64,000 bases of DNA. Source: Streptomyces sp. NRRL F-6492. Its GTDB lineage: Bacteria; Actinomycetota; Actinomycetes; Streptomycetales; Streptomycetaceae. The translations under genes and the position numbers were made by a program. The first letter of the stretch is position 1. Each line of letters starts with the position of its first letter. The DNA lies in the NCBI RefSeq assembly GCF_001280125.1, contig NZ_LGEG01000193.1, positions 59,655-123,654 on the forward strand. The letters run 5' to 3'. Below, piece after piece: positions 1 to 8,332 of the stretch. The notes under the pieces were generated by a model, which saw only the letters and a program-made list of their open reading frames with translations, searched no databases and was not told the origin of the DNA.

Positions 1-1352
1 GGGCCGGAGAAGACGTGGACCTCCTGGCTGATCAGGGTGACGGCCCGCCGCACCCCGGCCGGGCCCAGCTCGCGAGTGTCCACACCGCCCAGGGAGATCG
101 TGCCGGACGCCGGTTCGTGGACGCCCGCGATCAGCTTGGCGAGCGTGGTCTTGCCCGCGCCGCTGGCGCCGACCAGGGCGACGCGCTCGCCGCACCGCAC
201 GTCGAGGTCGACCTCGTGGAGCACCGGGTGCCCGTCCACGTAGGAGTGGCCGAGCCCCGTCACCTTGACCGAGCCGTCCACCGGCGCGGCGGGCCGCCCC
301 TCGGGCTCCCGCTCCGCCGGGAGGCTCGACACGCCGACCAGCCGGGCCAGGCTCGCCCCGGCCGACTGGGCGTCGTCGATGAGGAAGAGCGCGGCGTTGA
401 TCGGGTTGAACAGGCCGTGGAAGTAGAGCGCCGCCGCCGTGGCCGTGCCGATGCTCACCGATCCGGCGTCGACCAGCAGGAAGCCGGTGACGAGGATCGA
501 GGCCATGCCGAGGAACTCGGCGGCGTTCAGGCGGGAGAAGAAGCCGGAGACCAGGCGCATGCCGCTCGCCGCCAGGTCCACGGCCGCCCCCGACCGCTTC
601 TCCAGCAGGTCCGCGTGGCGGTCGGTGAGCCGGAACGCCCGTACGGTGCGCACGCCCCCGACGCTGTCGAGCAGCTGGTGCTGGAGGGCGCCGGTCGCCA
701 CCCGGTGCTCGGCGTAGATCCGCGCGGCGCGCGGGATGTACCAGCGCACGGTGAGGACGTGCACCGGGACGGCGACGAGGACGGCGAGCAGGAAGCGCCA
801 GTCGAGGACGGCGAGGCCCACCAGGGTCAGGACGATGGTGAGGAAGGCGTTCGCGAACTCGGGCAGGGCCTGCCGGACCGCCCGCGCGATCAGCGTGACG
901 TCGCCCGTGACCCGGGCGGTCAGGTCGCCCGAGCCGGCCTTCTCGACCCGTTCGAGCGGCAGTCGCAGCGCCCGGGCGATGAACCGCTCCCGCAGGTCCG
1001 CGAGGACCGTCTCGCCGAGCCGGGCGACCAGCGACTTGCCGACGGCGGTGGCCACGCCCCGGGCCACGGCCACCGCGAGGAGCAGCGCCATCGGCACGGT
1101 CAGCGCGGCCGTCCCGCCGCGCTCCACGACCAGGTCCACGATCCGGCCCAGCAGCGGGGCGGTCAGCAGTCCGATGCCGGTGCCGGCGACCAGGACGGCC
1201 AGCGCGGTCACGGCGAGCGGCCGGTGGCGGCGCAGCAGCCCGCGCACGACGGCGAGGGTCTGCGCGCCGGTCGCGGTGGGCAGGAGGGCGCGCTCGGGCG
1301 CGCCGGTCGCGGTGGGCAGGGGCGCGCGCCCGGGCGTGCCGGATCCGCTCAT
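1..1352 (-). CDS. ABC exporter half-transporter, intact ATPase half (partial)
   Basis: Fused membrane/ATPase half-transporter that should pair with the half-transporter encoded just upstream to pump a small molecule, probably a siderophore, out of the cell. ATG at 1352 is preceded by GAAGGA. A GTG at 1418 overlapping the neighbour's stop is the alternative and would add 22 residues. About 450 codons are visible: an N-terminal tail with PTATGA written twice, the membrane domain, then a nucleotide-binding domain with an intact Walker A (GASGAGKT) and Q-loop (ISQEVHVFSG). The signature motif and Walker B lie beyond the left edge. The substrate is inferred from the iron boxes in front of the operon, not from the protein. 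Confidence 0.88.
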   Translation of the reverse strand, partial: MSGSGTPGRAPLPTATGAPERALLPTATGAQTLAVVRGLLRRHRPLAVTALAVLVAGTGIGLLTAPLLGRIVDLVVERGGTAALTVPMALLLAVAVARGVATAVGKSLVARLGETVLADLRERFIARALRLPLERVEKAGSGDLTARVTGDVTLIARAVRQALPEFANAFLTIVLTLVGLAVLDWRFLLAVLVAVPVHVLTVRWYIPRAARIYAEHRVATGALQHQLLDSVGGVRTVRAFRLTDRHADLLEKRSGAAVDLAASGMRLVSGFFSRLNAAEFLGMASILVTGFLLVDAGSVSIGTATAAALYFHGLFNPINAALFLIDDAQSAGASLARLVGVSSLPAEREPEGRPAAPVDGSVKVTGLGHSYVDGHPVLHEVDLDVRCGERVALVGASGAGKTTLAKLIAGVHEPASGTISLGGVDTRELGPAGVRRAVTLISQEVHVFSG

Positions 1353-1414
1353 CGTCCGTCCTTCGTCCTCGTCCTTCGCGCCGGTGTCCGGCGCGGTCGC
1401 GTCGCGGCCGGCGC

Positions 1415-3112
1415 TCACGCCAGCACCGCCGAGCGGTACGTCTCGTGGGAGGCGACGAGCTCCGGGTGGCTGCCCTCGGCGGCCACCGCCCCCTCGTCGA
1501 GCATCACCACGACGTCGGTCCCGGCGAGCAGGGCCGGGCTGGTGGTGACCAGGAGGGTGGTGCGGCCCCGGCGCAGCTCCCGCAGCCGGACGGCGATGCG
1601 GGCCTCGGTGACCGTGTCGACGGCCGTGGTCGGGTCGTGGACGACCAGGACCGGCGGGTCGGCGGCCAGGGCGCGGGCGAGGGCGACCCGCTGGCGCTGG
1701 CCGCCGGAGAGCGAGCGGCCCCGCTCGGCGAGGACGGTGTGCACGCCGTCGGGCAGGGCCTCGGCGACGTCGTCCGCCGCGGCGGCGGCGAGCGCGGGAG
1801 CGACGTCCGGCGCGCCGTCGCCCGCCCCGGCCCGTACGTTGGCGAGGAGGCTGTCCTCGAACAGGTCGGCGTCGTGGTGGGCGACCAGGACCGCCCGGCG
1901 GGCGTCGGCGGGGTCGAGGTCGGCCAGCGGGACGCCGTCGAGCTCCACGGTCCCCGCGTCGGGCTCCCGTTCGCGGCCCAGGCAGAGCAGCAGGTCGTTC
2001 GCGGCGGCCGGGTCCCGGGAGACCACGCCGACGACGCTGCCGGGCGCGACGTCGAGGTCGAGGCCGCGCAGCGCGCCGTGGGTCAGGCCCCGCAGCCGCA
2101 GCCGTCCGGCGACGGGGGAGGGGAGCGGAGTCGTCCCGGCGGCGACCGCCGGGGGCGAGGCGAGGACCTCGGCGATCCGGTCGGCCGAGGCGCGGGCCTG
2201 GGCGAACTCGCCGTTGACGTAGGTGAGGAGCTGGAAGGGCCCCAGGAGGTACTGGGCGAGGCCGACGGCCGCCACCAGGTCGCCCACGCTGATCGTGCCG
2301 CGCATCGCCAGATGGGCGCCGACCAGTCCGATCACCGCGATGAAGACGCCCGTCAGGGCGAGGATGGCGCCGTCGTGCCAGGCCCGGCTGTTCGCCGCCC
2401 GCAGCGCCGAGGCCAGCGAACTCCGGCTGGTCTCCCGGTAGCGGGCGACCGCCGCCCGCTCGGCGCCGATGCCCTTCAGGACGCGCAGCCCCGCCACCAG
2501 GTCGGCGGCGACCCCGGACGCGTGGGCGGCGTGCTCCTGCTCCGCCTCGCTGCGCCGCTCCAGCGGCCGGCTGATGAGGTGGCCGATCCACAGCAGGGGC
2601 GGCACGCCGAGGAGGACGAGCAGGCCGAGGGGGACGGAGGTGCGGAGCAGGGCCACCGCGCTGACGGCGAGTCCGGTGAGCGCGGACAGCGCGTACGGCA
2701 GGGCGGAGGCGACCGAGCCGACCCGGCGGGCGTCGCCGGTCGCGACGGCGGTCAGCGCGCCCGGGAGCCGGCCGGTGTCGGCGCCGCCCCTCGGGTCGAG
2801 CACCCGGTCGGCGAGGTCCTGCCGGATCCGGTGCGCGGCGCTCTCGCCCGCCCCCTCGGCGAACCGGGCGGAGATCCGGTAGCAGGTGGAGAGCACGAGG
2901 AAGAGCCCGGCGAGGACGAGCAGCCAGCGCAGCAGCGCCCCGGAGGAGCCGGTTCCCACCGCCTCGTCGATGGTCAGGCCGATGACGACCGGCACGAGCG
3001 CCTCGCACGCCTGGTGGGCCATGGCGAGGAGCGACGCCCCGCCGACCCGGCGGCGTTGGTCGCCGAGCGCTCTCCGGAGGACGTGGCCTCCCGTTGGTCC
3101 TCCAGCGGGCAT
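1415..3112 (-). CDS. ABC exporter half-transporter with degenerate ATPase site
   Basis: 565-residue ABC exporter half: membrane domain over roughly residues 15-290, nucleotide-binding domain from about 320. The ATPase is strongly degenerate. The Walker A position reads VSRDPAAAND with no lysine, the Walker B end reads VVHDPTTAVD instead of LLDEPTSALD, the Q-loop glutamine is histidine and the H-loop histidine is missing. The signature LSGGQRQR is intact. Heterodimeric exporters often keep one dead and one live site, and the next gene supplies the intact Walker A, so the two should act together. ATG at 3112 has GGAGG 7 nt upstream. An iron box ends 28 nt upstream, so transcription is probably shut off by iron. 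Confidence 0.88.
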   Translation of the reverse strand: MPAGGPTGGHVLRRALGDQRRRVGGASLLAMAHQACEALVPVVIGLTIDEAVGTGSSGALLRWLLVLAGLFLVLSTCYRISARFAEGAGESAAHRIRQDLADRVLDPRGGADTGRLPGALTAVATGDARRVGSVASALPYALSALTGLAVSAVALLRTSVPLGLLVLLGVPPLLWIGHLISRPLERRSEAEQEHAAHASGVAADLVAGLRVLKGIGAERAAVARYRETSRSSLASALRAANSRAWHDGAILALTGVFIAVIGLVGAHLAMRGTISVGDLVAAVGLAQYLLGPFQLLTYVNGEFAQARASADRIAEVLASPPAVAAGTTPLPSPVAGRLRLRGLTHGALRGLDLDVAPGSVVGVVSRDPAAANDLLLCLGREREPDAGTVELDGVPLADLDPADARRAVLVAHHDADLFEDSLLANVRAGAGDGAPDVAPALAAAAADDVAEALPDGVHTVLAERGRSLSGGQRQRVALARALAADPPVLVVHDPTTAVDTVTEARIAVRLRELRRGRTTLLVTTSPALLAGTDVVVMLDEGAVAAEGSHPELVASHETYRSAVLA

Positions 3113-3139
3113 GCGGAGCCTCCACGAAGAGAGAGATGG

Positions 3140-3158
3140 TTAGGTAAGGCTACCTTAA
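3140..3158. promoter_or_regulatory. Iron box (DmdR1/IdeR-type) for the exporter operon
   Basis: TTAGGTAAGGCTACCTTAA matches the actinobacterial iron-regulator consensus TWAGGTWAGSCTWACCTWA at 17 of 19 positions. It lies 28 bp upstream of the exporter ATG at 3112. Fe2+-loaded DmdR1/IdeR binding here would repress under iron sufficiency. Confidence 0.8.
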
Positions 3159-3256
3159 TGAGGGGTGCTGCCAAGGGGGCCCGGAAGGGCGTCGCGGGGC
3201 ACCGGGGGCGCGTGCGCGACCGCAGGTCAGGAGGGCGCGTTGACCCGTCGGTGCGA

Positions 3257-3275
3257 TACGGTTAGCCTCACCTAA
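3257..3275. promoter_or_regulatory. Iron box (DmdR1/IdeR-type) for the FecCD uptake operon
   Basis: TACGGTTAGCCTCACCTAA matches the iron-box consensus at 17 of 19 positions. It lies about 95 bp upstream of the first permease start. Together with the box at 3140 it gives each divergent operon its own operator. Confidence 0.8.
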
Positions 3276-3369
3276 GTTGACCTGTTCGGCACGTCAGATC
3301 ACGTGCGGCGCACCCGCTTTGGGCCCACGGCCGGGCGGGGGCGCGAACCGCCGTCAGGGGGAGTGGCCG

Positions 3370-4446
3370 TTGTCCGTCGAGATCCAGACGGCGTCCGGAG
3401 GGAAGACCGGCGGCCCCGGCGGGCCCGCCGCGCCCCCCGTGCGCCCGGCCACCCTGGCCCTGCGCGGCGTGGGGATCCTCGTGACGCTCGGAGCGCTGCT
3501 CCTCGTCTCGCTGCTCAGCGTCTGGGTGGGCACCCGGGGGATCCCCTTCGCCTCCACCTGGGAACTGCTGTGGCACCCCGACGGGTCCGAGGCCTCGGTC
3601 ATCGTCCACGACTACCGCGTGCCCCGCACCCTCCTCGGCCTCCTCGTCGGAGTGGCCCTCGGCCTGTCCGGCGCGCTGATGCAGGCCCTGACGCGCAATC
3701 CGCTCGCCGACCCCGGACTGCTCGGCGTGAACCTGGGCGCCTCCGCCGGCGTCGTCGTGGCCATCGCCTTCCTGGGCGTGGCCTCGCCCCTCGGCTACGT
3801 CTGGTTCGCCCTCGCCGGGGCCGCCGTCGCCTCGGTCGGCGTCTACCTCCTGGGCTCCTCCGGCCGCAAGCTCGCCACCCCCGACCGGCTCGTCGTCGCC
3901 GGAGCGGCCGTCACCGCCGTCCTGTACGCCTTCAACTGGGGCGTGCTGCTCTTCAACCCGGAGGCCTTCGACCAGTTCCGCTTCTGGACGGTGGGCTCCC
4001 TCGCGGGCCGCTACCACGACATCGTCCTCCTGGTCCTGCCGTTCGTCGCCACCGGCCTGGTCGTCGCGCTCCTCCTCGCCCCCTCCCTCAACGCCCTCGC
4101 CATGGGCGACCAGGTGGGGCGCGCCCTCGGCGTGAACGTCGGCCGCACCCGGCTCCTCGCCGCCCTCGCCGTGATGCTGCTGTGCGGGGCCGCCACCGCC
4201 GCCGCCGGACCGATCGGCTTCGTGGGCCTGGCGGTGCCGCACATCGCCCGCTTCGTCGTCGGCCCCGACCAGCGCTGGGTCCTCACGTACTCGATGCTCC
4301 TCGCCCCCGTCCTGCTCATCGGGTCGGACGTCCTCGGCCGCGTCCTCGGCGCCCCCGGCGAGGTGCAGGTCGGCATCGTCACCGCCTTCATCGGCGCCCC
4401 CCTGTTCATCGCGCTCTGCCGCCGACGGAAGCTGGTCATGCTGTGA
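3370..4446 (+). CDS. Iron-siderophore ABC permease, FecCD family (first)
   Basis: Polytopic permease of the FecCD/BtuC family, one half of the membrane channel for Fe3+-siderophore import. Seen: about ten hydrophobic segments and the family signature ALMQALTRNPLADPGLLGVN. Start chosen as TTG at 3370 because AGGGGGAG lies 8 nt upstream; an earlier in-frame TTG at 3277 touches the iron box and is unlikely. That gives 358 residues, normal for the family. The stop overlaps the next gene's GTG, so translation is probably coupled. First gene of a five-gene operon that has no substrate-binding protein in this window. Confidence 0.92.
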   Translation: MSVEIQTASGGKTGGPGGPAAPPVRPATLALRGVGILVTLGALLLVSLLSVWVGTRGIPFASTWELLWHPDGSEASVIVHDYRVPRTLLGLLVGVALGLSGALMQALTRNPLADPGLLGVNLGASAGVVVAIAFLGVASPLGYVWFALAGAAVASVGVYLLGSSGRKLATPDRLVVAGAAVTAVLYAFNWGVLLFNPEAFDQFRFWTVGSLAGRYHDIVLLVLPFVATGLVVALLLAPSLNALAMGDQVGRALGVNVGRTRLLAALAVMLLCGAATAAAGPIGFVGLAVPHIARFVVGPDQRWVLTYSMLLAPVLLIGSDVLGRVLGAPGEVQVGIVTAFIGAPLFIALCRRRKLVML

Positions 4447-5537
4447 GCGTCCCCGTACGAGAGGCGAAGGCCCCGGCGCCCGGCGCCGTCGGCCCCCGGG
4501 TCGTCAGCGGCCGGGTCGTCCGCGTCGGCCGCGGCGTCTCCCTGCGCGTCCGGGGCCGCACCGCCGCCGTCACCGCCCTGCTCCTCGCCGCCCTGGTGCT
4601 CGTCGTCGGCACCACCCTCACCACCGGGGACTTCCCGCTCACCGTCGGGGAGGTCCTCCGCGCCCTCACCGGCAACGACTCCGGGGCCGCCGACTTCGTC
4701 GTCAACACCCTCCGCATGCCCCGCGTCCTGACCGCGGTGTTCGTCGGCGCGGCCCTCGCCGTGAGCGGGGCGATCCTGCAGAGCCTCACCCGCAACTCCC
4801 TCGGCAGCCCCGACATCATCGGCTTCACCAACGGCTCCGCCGTGGGCGCCCTCGTCGTCATCGTCGTCCTGCACGGCAGCATGACCCAGATCGCCCTCGG
4901 CGCCCTGGCCGGCGGCCTCGCCACCGCCCTCGCCGTCCACCTCCTCATGATCGGCCGCGGACTCCAGGGCTTCCGCCTCGTCGTCATCGGCGTCGGCGTC
5001 AGCGCCCTGCTCCTCGCCGTCAACTCGTACCTGATCACCCGGGCCACCTTCCAGGAGGCCCTGGAGGCCCAGGCGTGGCTGATCGGCAGCCTCGGCAACC
5101 GGACCTGGACCCACGCCAACGCCGTCGGCCTCGCCCTCGCCGCCCTGCTGCCCCCGGCCCTCCTCCTCTCCCGCCGCCTCGCCATGGTCGAGATGGGCGA
5201 CCTCACCGCCACCGCGCTCGGCGTCGACGTCCGGCGCACCCGCACGGTCCTCCTCGTCATCGGCGTCGCCCTCGCCGCCTTCGCCACCGCCGTGACCGGA
5301 CCCATCTGGTTCATCGCCCTGGCCGCCCCCCAGGTGGTGCGCCGGCTCACCGGATCCCCCGCGCCCGCGCTGCTGTCCTCCGCCCTCATGGGCGCCGTCC
5401 TGCTCACCCTGAGCGACCTCGTCGTCCAGCGGGCCTTCGCGCCCGCCCTCCTCCCCGTCGGCACGGCGACCGGCGCCCTCGGCGGGACCTACCTCATCTG
5501 GCTGCTGATCACCGAGTCGCGAAAGAGCCGCGCATGA
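4443..5537 (+). CDS. Iron-siderophore ABC permease, FecCD family (second)
   Basis: Second FecCD-family permease, expected to form a heterodimeric channel with the preceding gene product. GTG at 4443 overlaps the upstream TGA (GTGA), giving 364 residues. Seen: a basic N-terminal tail of about 45 residues, then about ten membrane helices and the hallmark SGAILQSLTRNSLGSPDIIG. The end overlaps the ATPase gene by four bases (ATGA). Role is transport of an Fe3+-siderophore, inferred from family and iron box; the ligand cannot be read from the sequence. Confidence 0.92.
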   Translation: MSVPVREAKAPAPGAVGPRVVSGRVVRVGRGVSLRVRGRTAAVTALLLAALVLVVGTTLTTGDFPLTVGEVLRALTGNDSGAADFVVNTLRMPRVLTAVFVGAALAVSGAILQSLTRNSLGSPDIIGFTNGSAVGALVVIVVLHGSMTQIALGALAGGLATALAVHLLMIGRGLQGFRLVVIGVGVSALLLAVNSYLITRATFQEALEAQAWLIGSLGNRTWTHANAVGLALAALLPPALLLSRRLAMVEMGDLTATALGVDVRRTRTVLLVIGVALAAFATAVTGPIWFIALAAPQVVRRLTGSPAPALLSSALMGAVLLTLSDLVVQRAFAPALLPVGTATGALGGTYLIWLLITESRKSRA

Positions 5538-6388
5538 CCGCGAAGAACACCCCCGGACCCCGGCTGCGCGCCGAGGACCTCACGCTCTCCTACGACCGCC
5601 GGACGGTGGCCACCTCCCTCAGCGTCGACATCCCCGACCACTCCTTCACGGTCATCATCGGCCCCAACGCCTGCGGCAAGTCCACCCTCCTCTCGGCCCT
5701 CGCGCGGATGCTCACGCCCAGGGCCGGACAGGTCTACCTCGACGGCGCGGCCATCTCCTCGTACCGCTCGCGCGAGGTCGCCCGCCGCCTCGGCCTGCTC
5801 CCGCAGTCCTCCAGCGCCCCCGGCGGCATCACCGTCGGCGACCTCGTCGCCCGCGGCCGCTACCCGCACCAGCGGCTCCTGAAGCAGTGGTCCGCCGAGG
5901 ACGAGACGGCCGTCACCGAGGCCATGCGCCAGACCGGCGTCCTCGACCTCGCCGACCGGCCCGTCGACGACCTCAGCGGCGGCCAGCGCCAGCGCGTCTG
6001 GCTCTCCATGGTCCTGGCGCAGCAGACCTCCGTCCTGCTCCTCGACGAGCCCACCACCTTCCTCGACATCGCCCACCAGGTCGAGGTCCTCGACCTGTGC
6101 GCCGAGCTCCACGCCCGCAAGGGACACACCGTCGTGGCCGTCCTGCACGACCTCAACCAGGCCTGCCGCTACGCCACCCACCTCATCGTGATGCGCCCCG
6201 GCGGCGTCATCGCCGCCCAGGGCGACCCGGCCGCCGTCATGACCGCCGAACTGGTCGAGGACGTCTTCGGCCTGCCCTGCCGGATCATCGACGACCCCGA
6301 GACCGGCACCCCGCTCATGGTGCCCGCCGCACCCCGGCGCCACGACGCGGAGGGCACCGGCGACACGGCACTCGCCACGACCCCCTAG
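5534..6388 (+). CDS. Iron-siderophore ABC ATPase, FecE/FepC family
   Basis: 284-residue cytoplasmic ATPase powering the two permeases before it. Seen: Walker A GPNACGKST near residue 45, signature LSGGQRQRVW, Walker B VLLLDEPTTFLD and H-loop AVLHDLNQACRY, the last typical of FecE/FepC/BtuD ATPases. An alanine replaces the usual glycine in the GxxxxGK loop (NACGKS), which still leaves the essential lysine. Start ATG overlaps the preceding stop. The amidohydrolase gene follows after 14 bp, so the set is very likely one iron-controlled transcript. Confidence 0.94.
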   Translation: MTAKNTPGPRLRAEDLTLSYDRRTVATSLSVDIPDHSFTVIIGPNACGKSTLLSALARMLTPRAGQVYLDGAAISSYRSREVARRLGLLPQSSSAPGGITVGDLVARGRYPHQRLLKQWSAEDETAVTEAMRQTGVLDLADRPVDDLSGGQRQRVWLSMVLAQQTSVLLLDEPTTFLDIAHQVEVLDLCAELHARKGHTVVAVLHDLNQACRYATHLIVMRPGGVIAAQGDPAAVMTAELVEDVFGLPCRIIDDPETGTPLMVPAAPRRHDAEGTGDTALATTP

Positions 6389-6402
6389 GGACGGACCCGC
6401 CC

Positions 6403-7986
6403 ATGATGCTGTGCACCAGAATCACCAACGCGCGCGTCCTCACCATGGACCCCGACCACCCGGTCGCCCACGACCTGGGCATCTGGCACGGCCGGATCGT
6501 CGGTCTGGACGAAGCCGTGAGCGGTCTGCCCGCGCGCGAGGTCGTCGACCTCCAGGGCGCCACCGTGCTGCCCGGCTTCATCGACAGCCACGTGCACCTG
6601 GCGTGGACGGGCCTGAAGGCGAACTCGCCGAGCCTCACCGGCGTCGAGCGGATCGAGGACGCCCTCGCCGTCGTCGCGGACGCGGTCGCCCGCAGGAACG
6701 CGCCCGGCGCGTGGGTCCACGTCGGGGACTACGACCAGCGCGCCCTCGGCCGCCACCTGACCGCCGCCGACCTCGACCGGGTCGCCGCGGGCCACCGGAT
6801 CTTCCTCATGCACACCTCCGGCCACGCCTGCGTCGTCAACAGCGCCGTCCTCGACCTCCTCCCCGCCGACGTCCCCCACGACGACGGCCTCCTGGTGGAG
6901 AGCGCGATGGGCGCCGTGCGCCGGCTCCGCCTCCCGTACGCCCAGGAGGAACTCGCCGACGCCATCGAGCAGGCCGGCCGCGTCTGCCTCGCCGAGGGCG
7001 TCACCGCCTGCGCCGAGGCCGGCATCGGCGGCGGACTCCTCGGCCACAGCCCCGCCGAACTCGGCGCCTACCAGCTCCTGCGCGACCGGGGCCGACTGCC
7101 CCTGCGCGTCCAGCTCATGCCGGGCGCCGACACCCTCAAGCCGCTCGGCGCCCACGAACGGGACGGCATCCCCCGCGGCCTCGACCTCGGCCTGCGCACC
7201 GGCTTCGGCGACGACTGGCTGTCCGTCGGCGCGCTCAAGATCTACACCGACGGCGGGATGATGGCCCGCACGGCCGCGCTCACCGAGCCGTACGAGGGCA
7301 CGGACGGCACCGGCCGGCTCCAGGCCGACCCCGAACACCTCACCTCCCTCATCGTGGACGGGCACCTCGCCGGCTGGCAGCTCGCCGTCCACGCCATCGG
7401 GGACCGCGCCGCCGACCTCGCCCTGGACGCCCTGGAACGGGCCCAGGAACTGCGCCCCCGCCCCGACGCCCGCCACCGCGTCGAACACGCCGGCCTCATC
7501 CGGCCCGACCAGCTCCCGCGCTTCGCCCGGCTCGGCCTCAGCGCCGTCGTCCAGCCCAACTTCCTGCGGTGCTTCGGCGACGACTACGCCACGGTCATGG
7601 GCCCGCGCCGGGCGCCCTGGATGTACCGGGGACGCGGCTTCCTCGACCACGGCGTCCCCCTCGTCGGCAGCTCCGACCGGCCCGTCGCCGACGGATCGCC
7701 GCTGCGGGCCGTCCAGTTCATGGTCGAGCGCGCCTCCCTCTCCGGCCGCCCGATCGGCCCGGACGAGGCGGTCACCGTCGACGAGGCCCTGCGCGCCTAC
7801 ACGGTCGCCGGCGCCTACGCCTGCCGGTGGGACGACAGCGCGGGCAGCCTGACCCCGGGCAAGCGCGCCGACCTCGTCGTGCTCGGCGACGACCCGTACG
7901 CCGTCGACACCTCCCGCATCGGGGACATCGAGGTCGTGGCGACCTTCGTGGACGGCCGCGAGGCGACGGAGGGGAGGAAGCTGTGA
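6403..7986 (+). CDS. Amidohydrolase, YtcJ-like (amidohydrolase 3 family)
   Basis: 527-residue metal-dependent amidohydrolase. Seen: N-terminal composite beta domain followed by the metal-binding motif GFIDSHVHLAWTG (HxH near residue 60), later HAIGDRAADLALDALE and RVEHAGLI that place the further metal-ligand histidines, and the C-terminal GSLTPGKRADLVVL typical of the superfamily. YtcJ-like enzymes hydrolyse amide or related bonds; the true substrate is unknown. Its place inside an iron-boxed transport operon suggests it may open an imported siderophore or a related amide, which is inference. ATG at 6403 (or 6406) follows the ATPase gene by 14 bp and the end overlaps the next gene by four bases. 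Confidence 0.88.
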   Translation: MMLCTRITNARVLTMDPDHPVAHDLGIWHGRIVGLDEAVSGLPAREVVDLQGATVLPGFIDSHVHLAWTGLKANSPSLTGVERIEDALAVVADAVARRNAPGAWVHVGDYDQRALGRHLTAADLDRVAAGHRIFLMHTSGHACVVNSAVLDLLPADVPHDDGLLVESAMGAVRRLRLPYAQEELADAIEQAGRVCLAEGVTACAEAGIGGGLLGHSPAELGAYQLLRDRGRLPLRVQLMPGADTLKPLGAHERDGIPRGLDLGLRTGFGDDWLSVGALKIYTDGGMMARTAALTEPYEGTDGTGRLQADPEHLTSLIVDGHLAGWQLAVHAIGDRAADLALDALERAQELRPRPDARHRVEHAGLIRPDQLPRFARLGLSAVVQPNFLRCFGDDYATVMGPRRAPWMYRGRGFLDHGVPLVGSSDRPVADGSPLRAVQFMVERASLSGRPIGPDEAVTVDEALRAYTVAGAYACRWDDSAGSLTPGKRADLVVLGDDPYAVDTSRIGDIEVVATFVDGREATEGRKL

Positions 7987-8213
7987 GCACGCCCCCCGAC
8001 CCCCTGGACCGGCTCTCGGCCCTGTGGCAGCCCCCCGCGCGGTCTCCCCGCTGGGTCGTATGGCACGTCGGTGGCGCCGAAGTGCTCGTCTTCGACCGGG
8101 AGTTCAACATTCCGGCCGACGTGCCCGACGCCGACCTCCCGGAGGTCGTGCGCCGGATGCGCCGGGCGGGGGCCCCCGAGTACGACGACTACCCCGGCAG
8201 ACGGTGCGGCTAG
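7983..8213 (+). CDS. Small hypothetical protein, last gene of the iron operon
   Basis: 76-residue soluble protein I do not recognise. GTG at 7983 overlaps the amidohydrolase stop (GTGA), so it is translationally coupled and probably functionally linked. Seen: a W-rich start (LWQPPARSPRWVVWHVGG), a short hydrophobic strand AEVLVF, and an acidic middle (ADVPDADLPEVVRRM). No signal peptide, membrane helix or metal-binding cysteine cluster. GC-rich third positions and the tight overlap argue that it is real. A hairpin terminator follows. Confidence 0.7.
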   Translation: MSTPPDPLDRLSALWQPPARSPRWVVWHVGGAEVLVFDREFNIPADVPDADLPEVVRRMRRAGAPEYDDYPGRRCG

Positions 8214-8233
8214 GGCGTGCGTGCCGGGCGCCG

Positions 8234-8263
8234 CCGGGCAGACGGGACTTTCGACACACGCCC
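8234..8263 (+). repeat. 30-bp intergenic repeat, copy 1
   Basis: Thirty bases identical to 16209-16238 and in the same orientation; core GACGGGACTTTCGACACACG. The flanking AGGGCGTG and CACGCCCT can pair around it, so it forms the loop side of a hairpin just after the iron operon. It may be a dispersed streptomycete intergenic element rather than an attachment site. Confidence 0.8.
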
Positions 8264-8304
8264 TGGGGCCTGTCCGGCCGTGATCCGCCGGACAGGCCCC
8301 AGGG
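8261..8304. terminator. Bidirectional terminator between iron operon and MFS gene
   Basis: Perfect 18-bp inverted repeat: arm 8261-8278, 8-nt loop, arm 8287-8304. It separates two convergent transcripts. Confidence 0.85.
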
Positions 8305-8332
8305 GTGTCGCGCTCCTCGTACCGCGCCCCTC

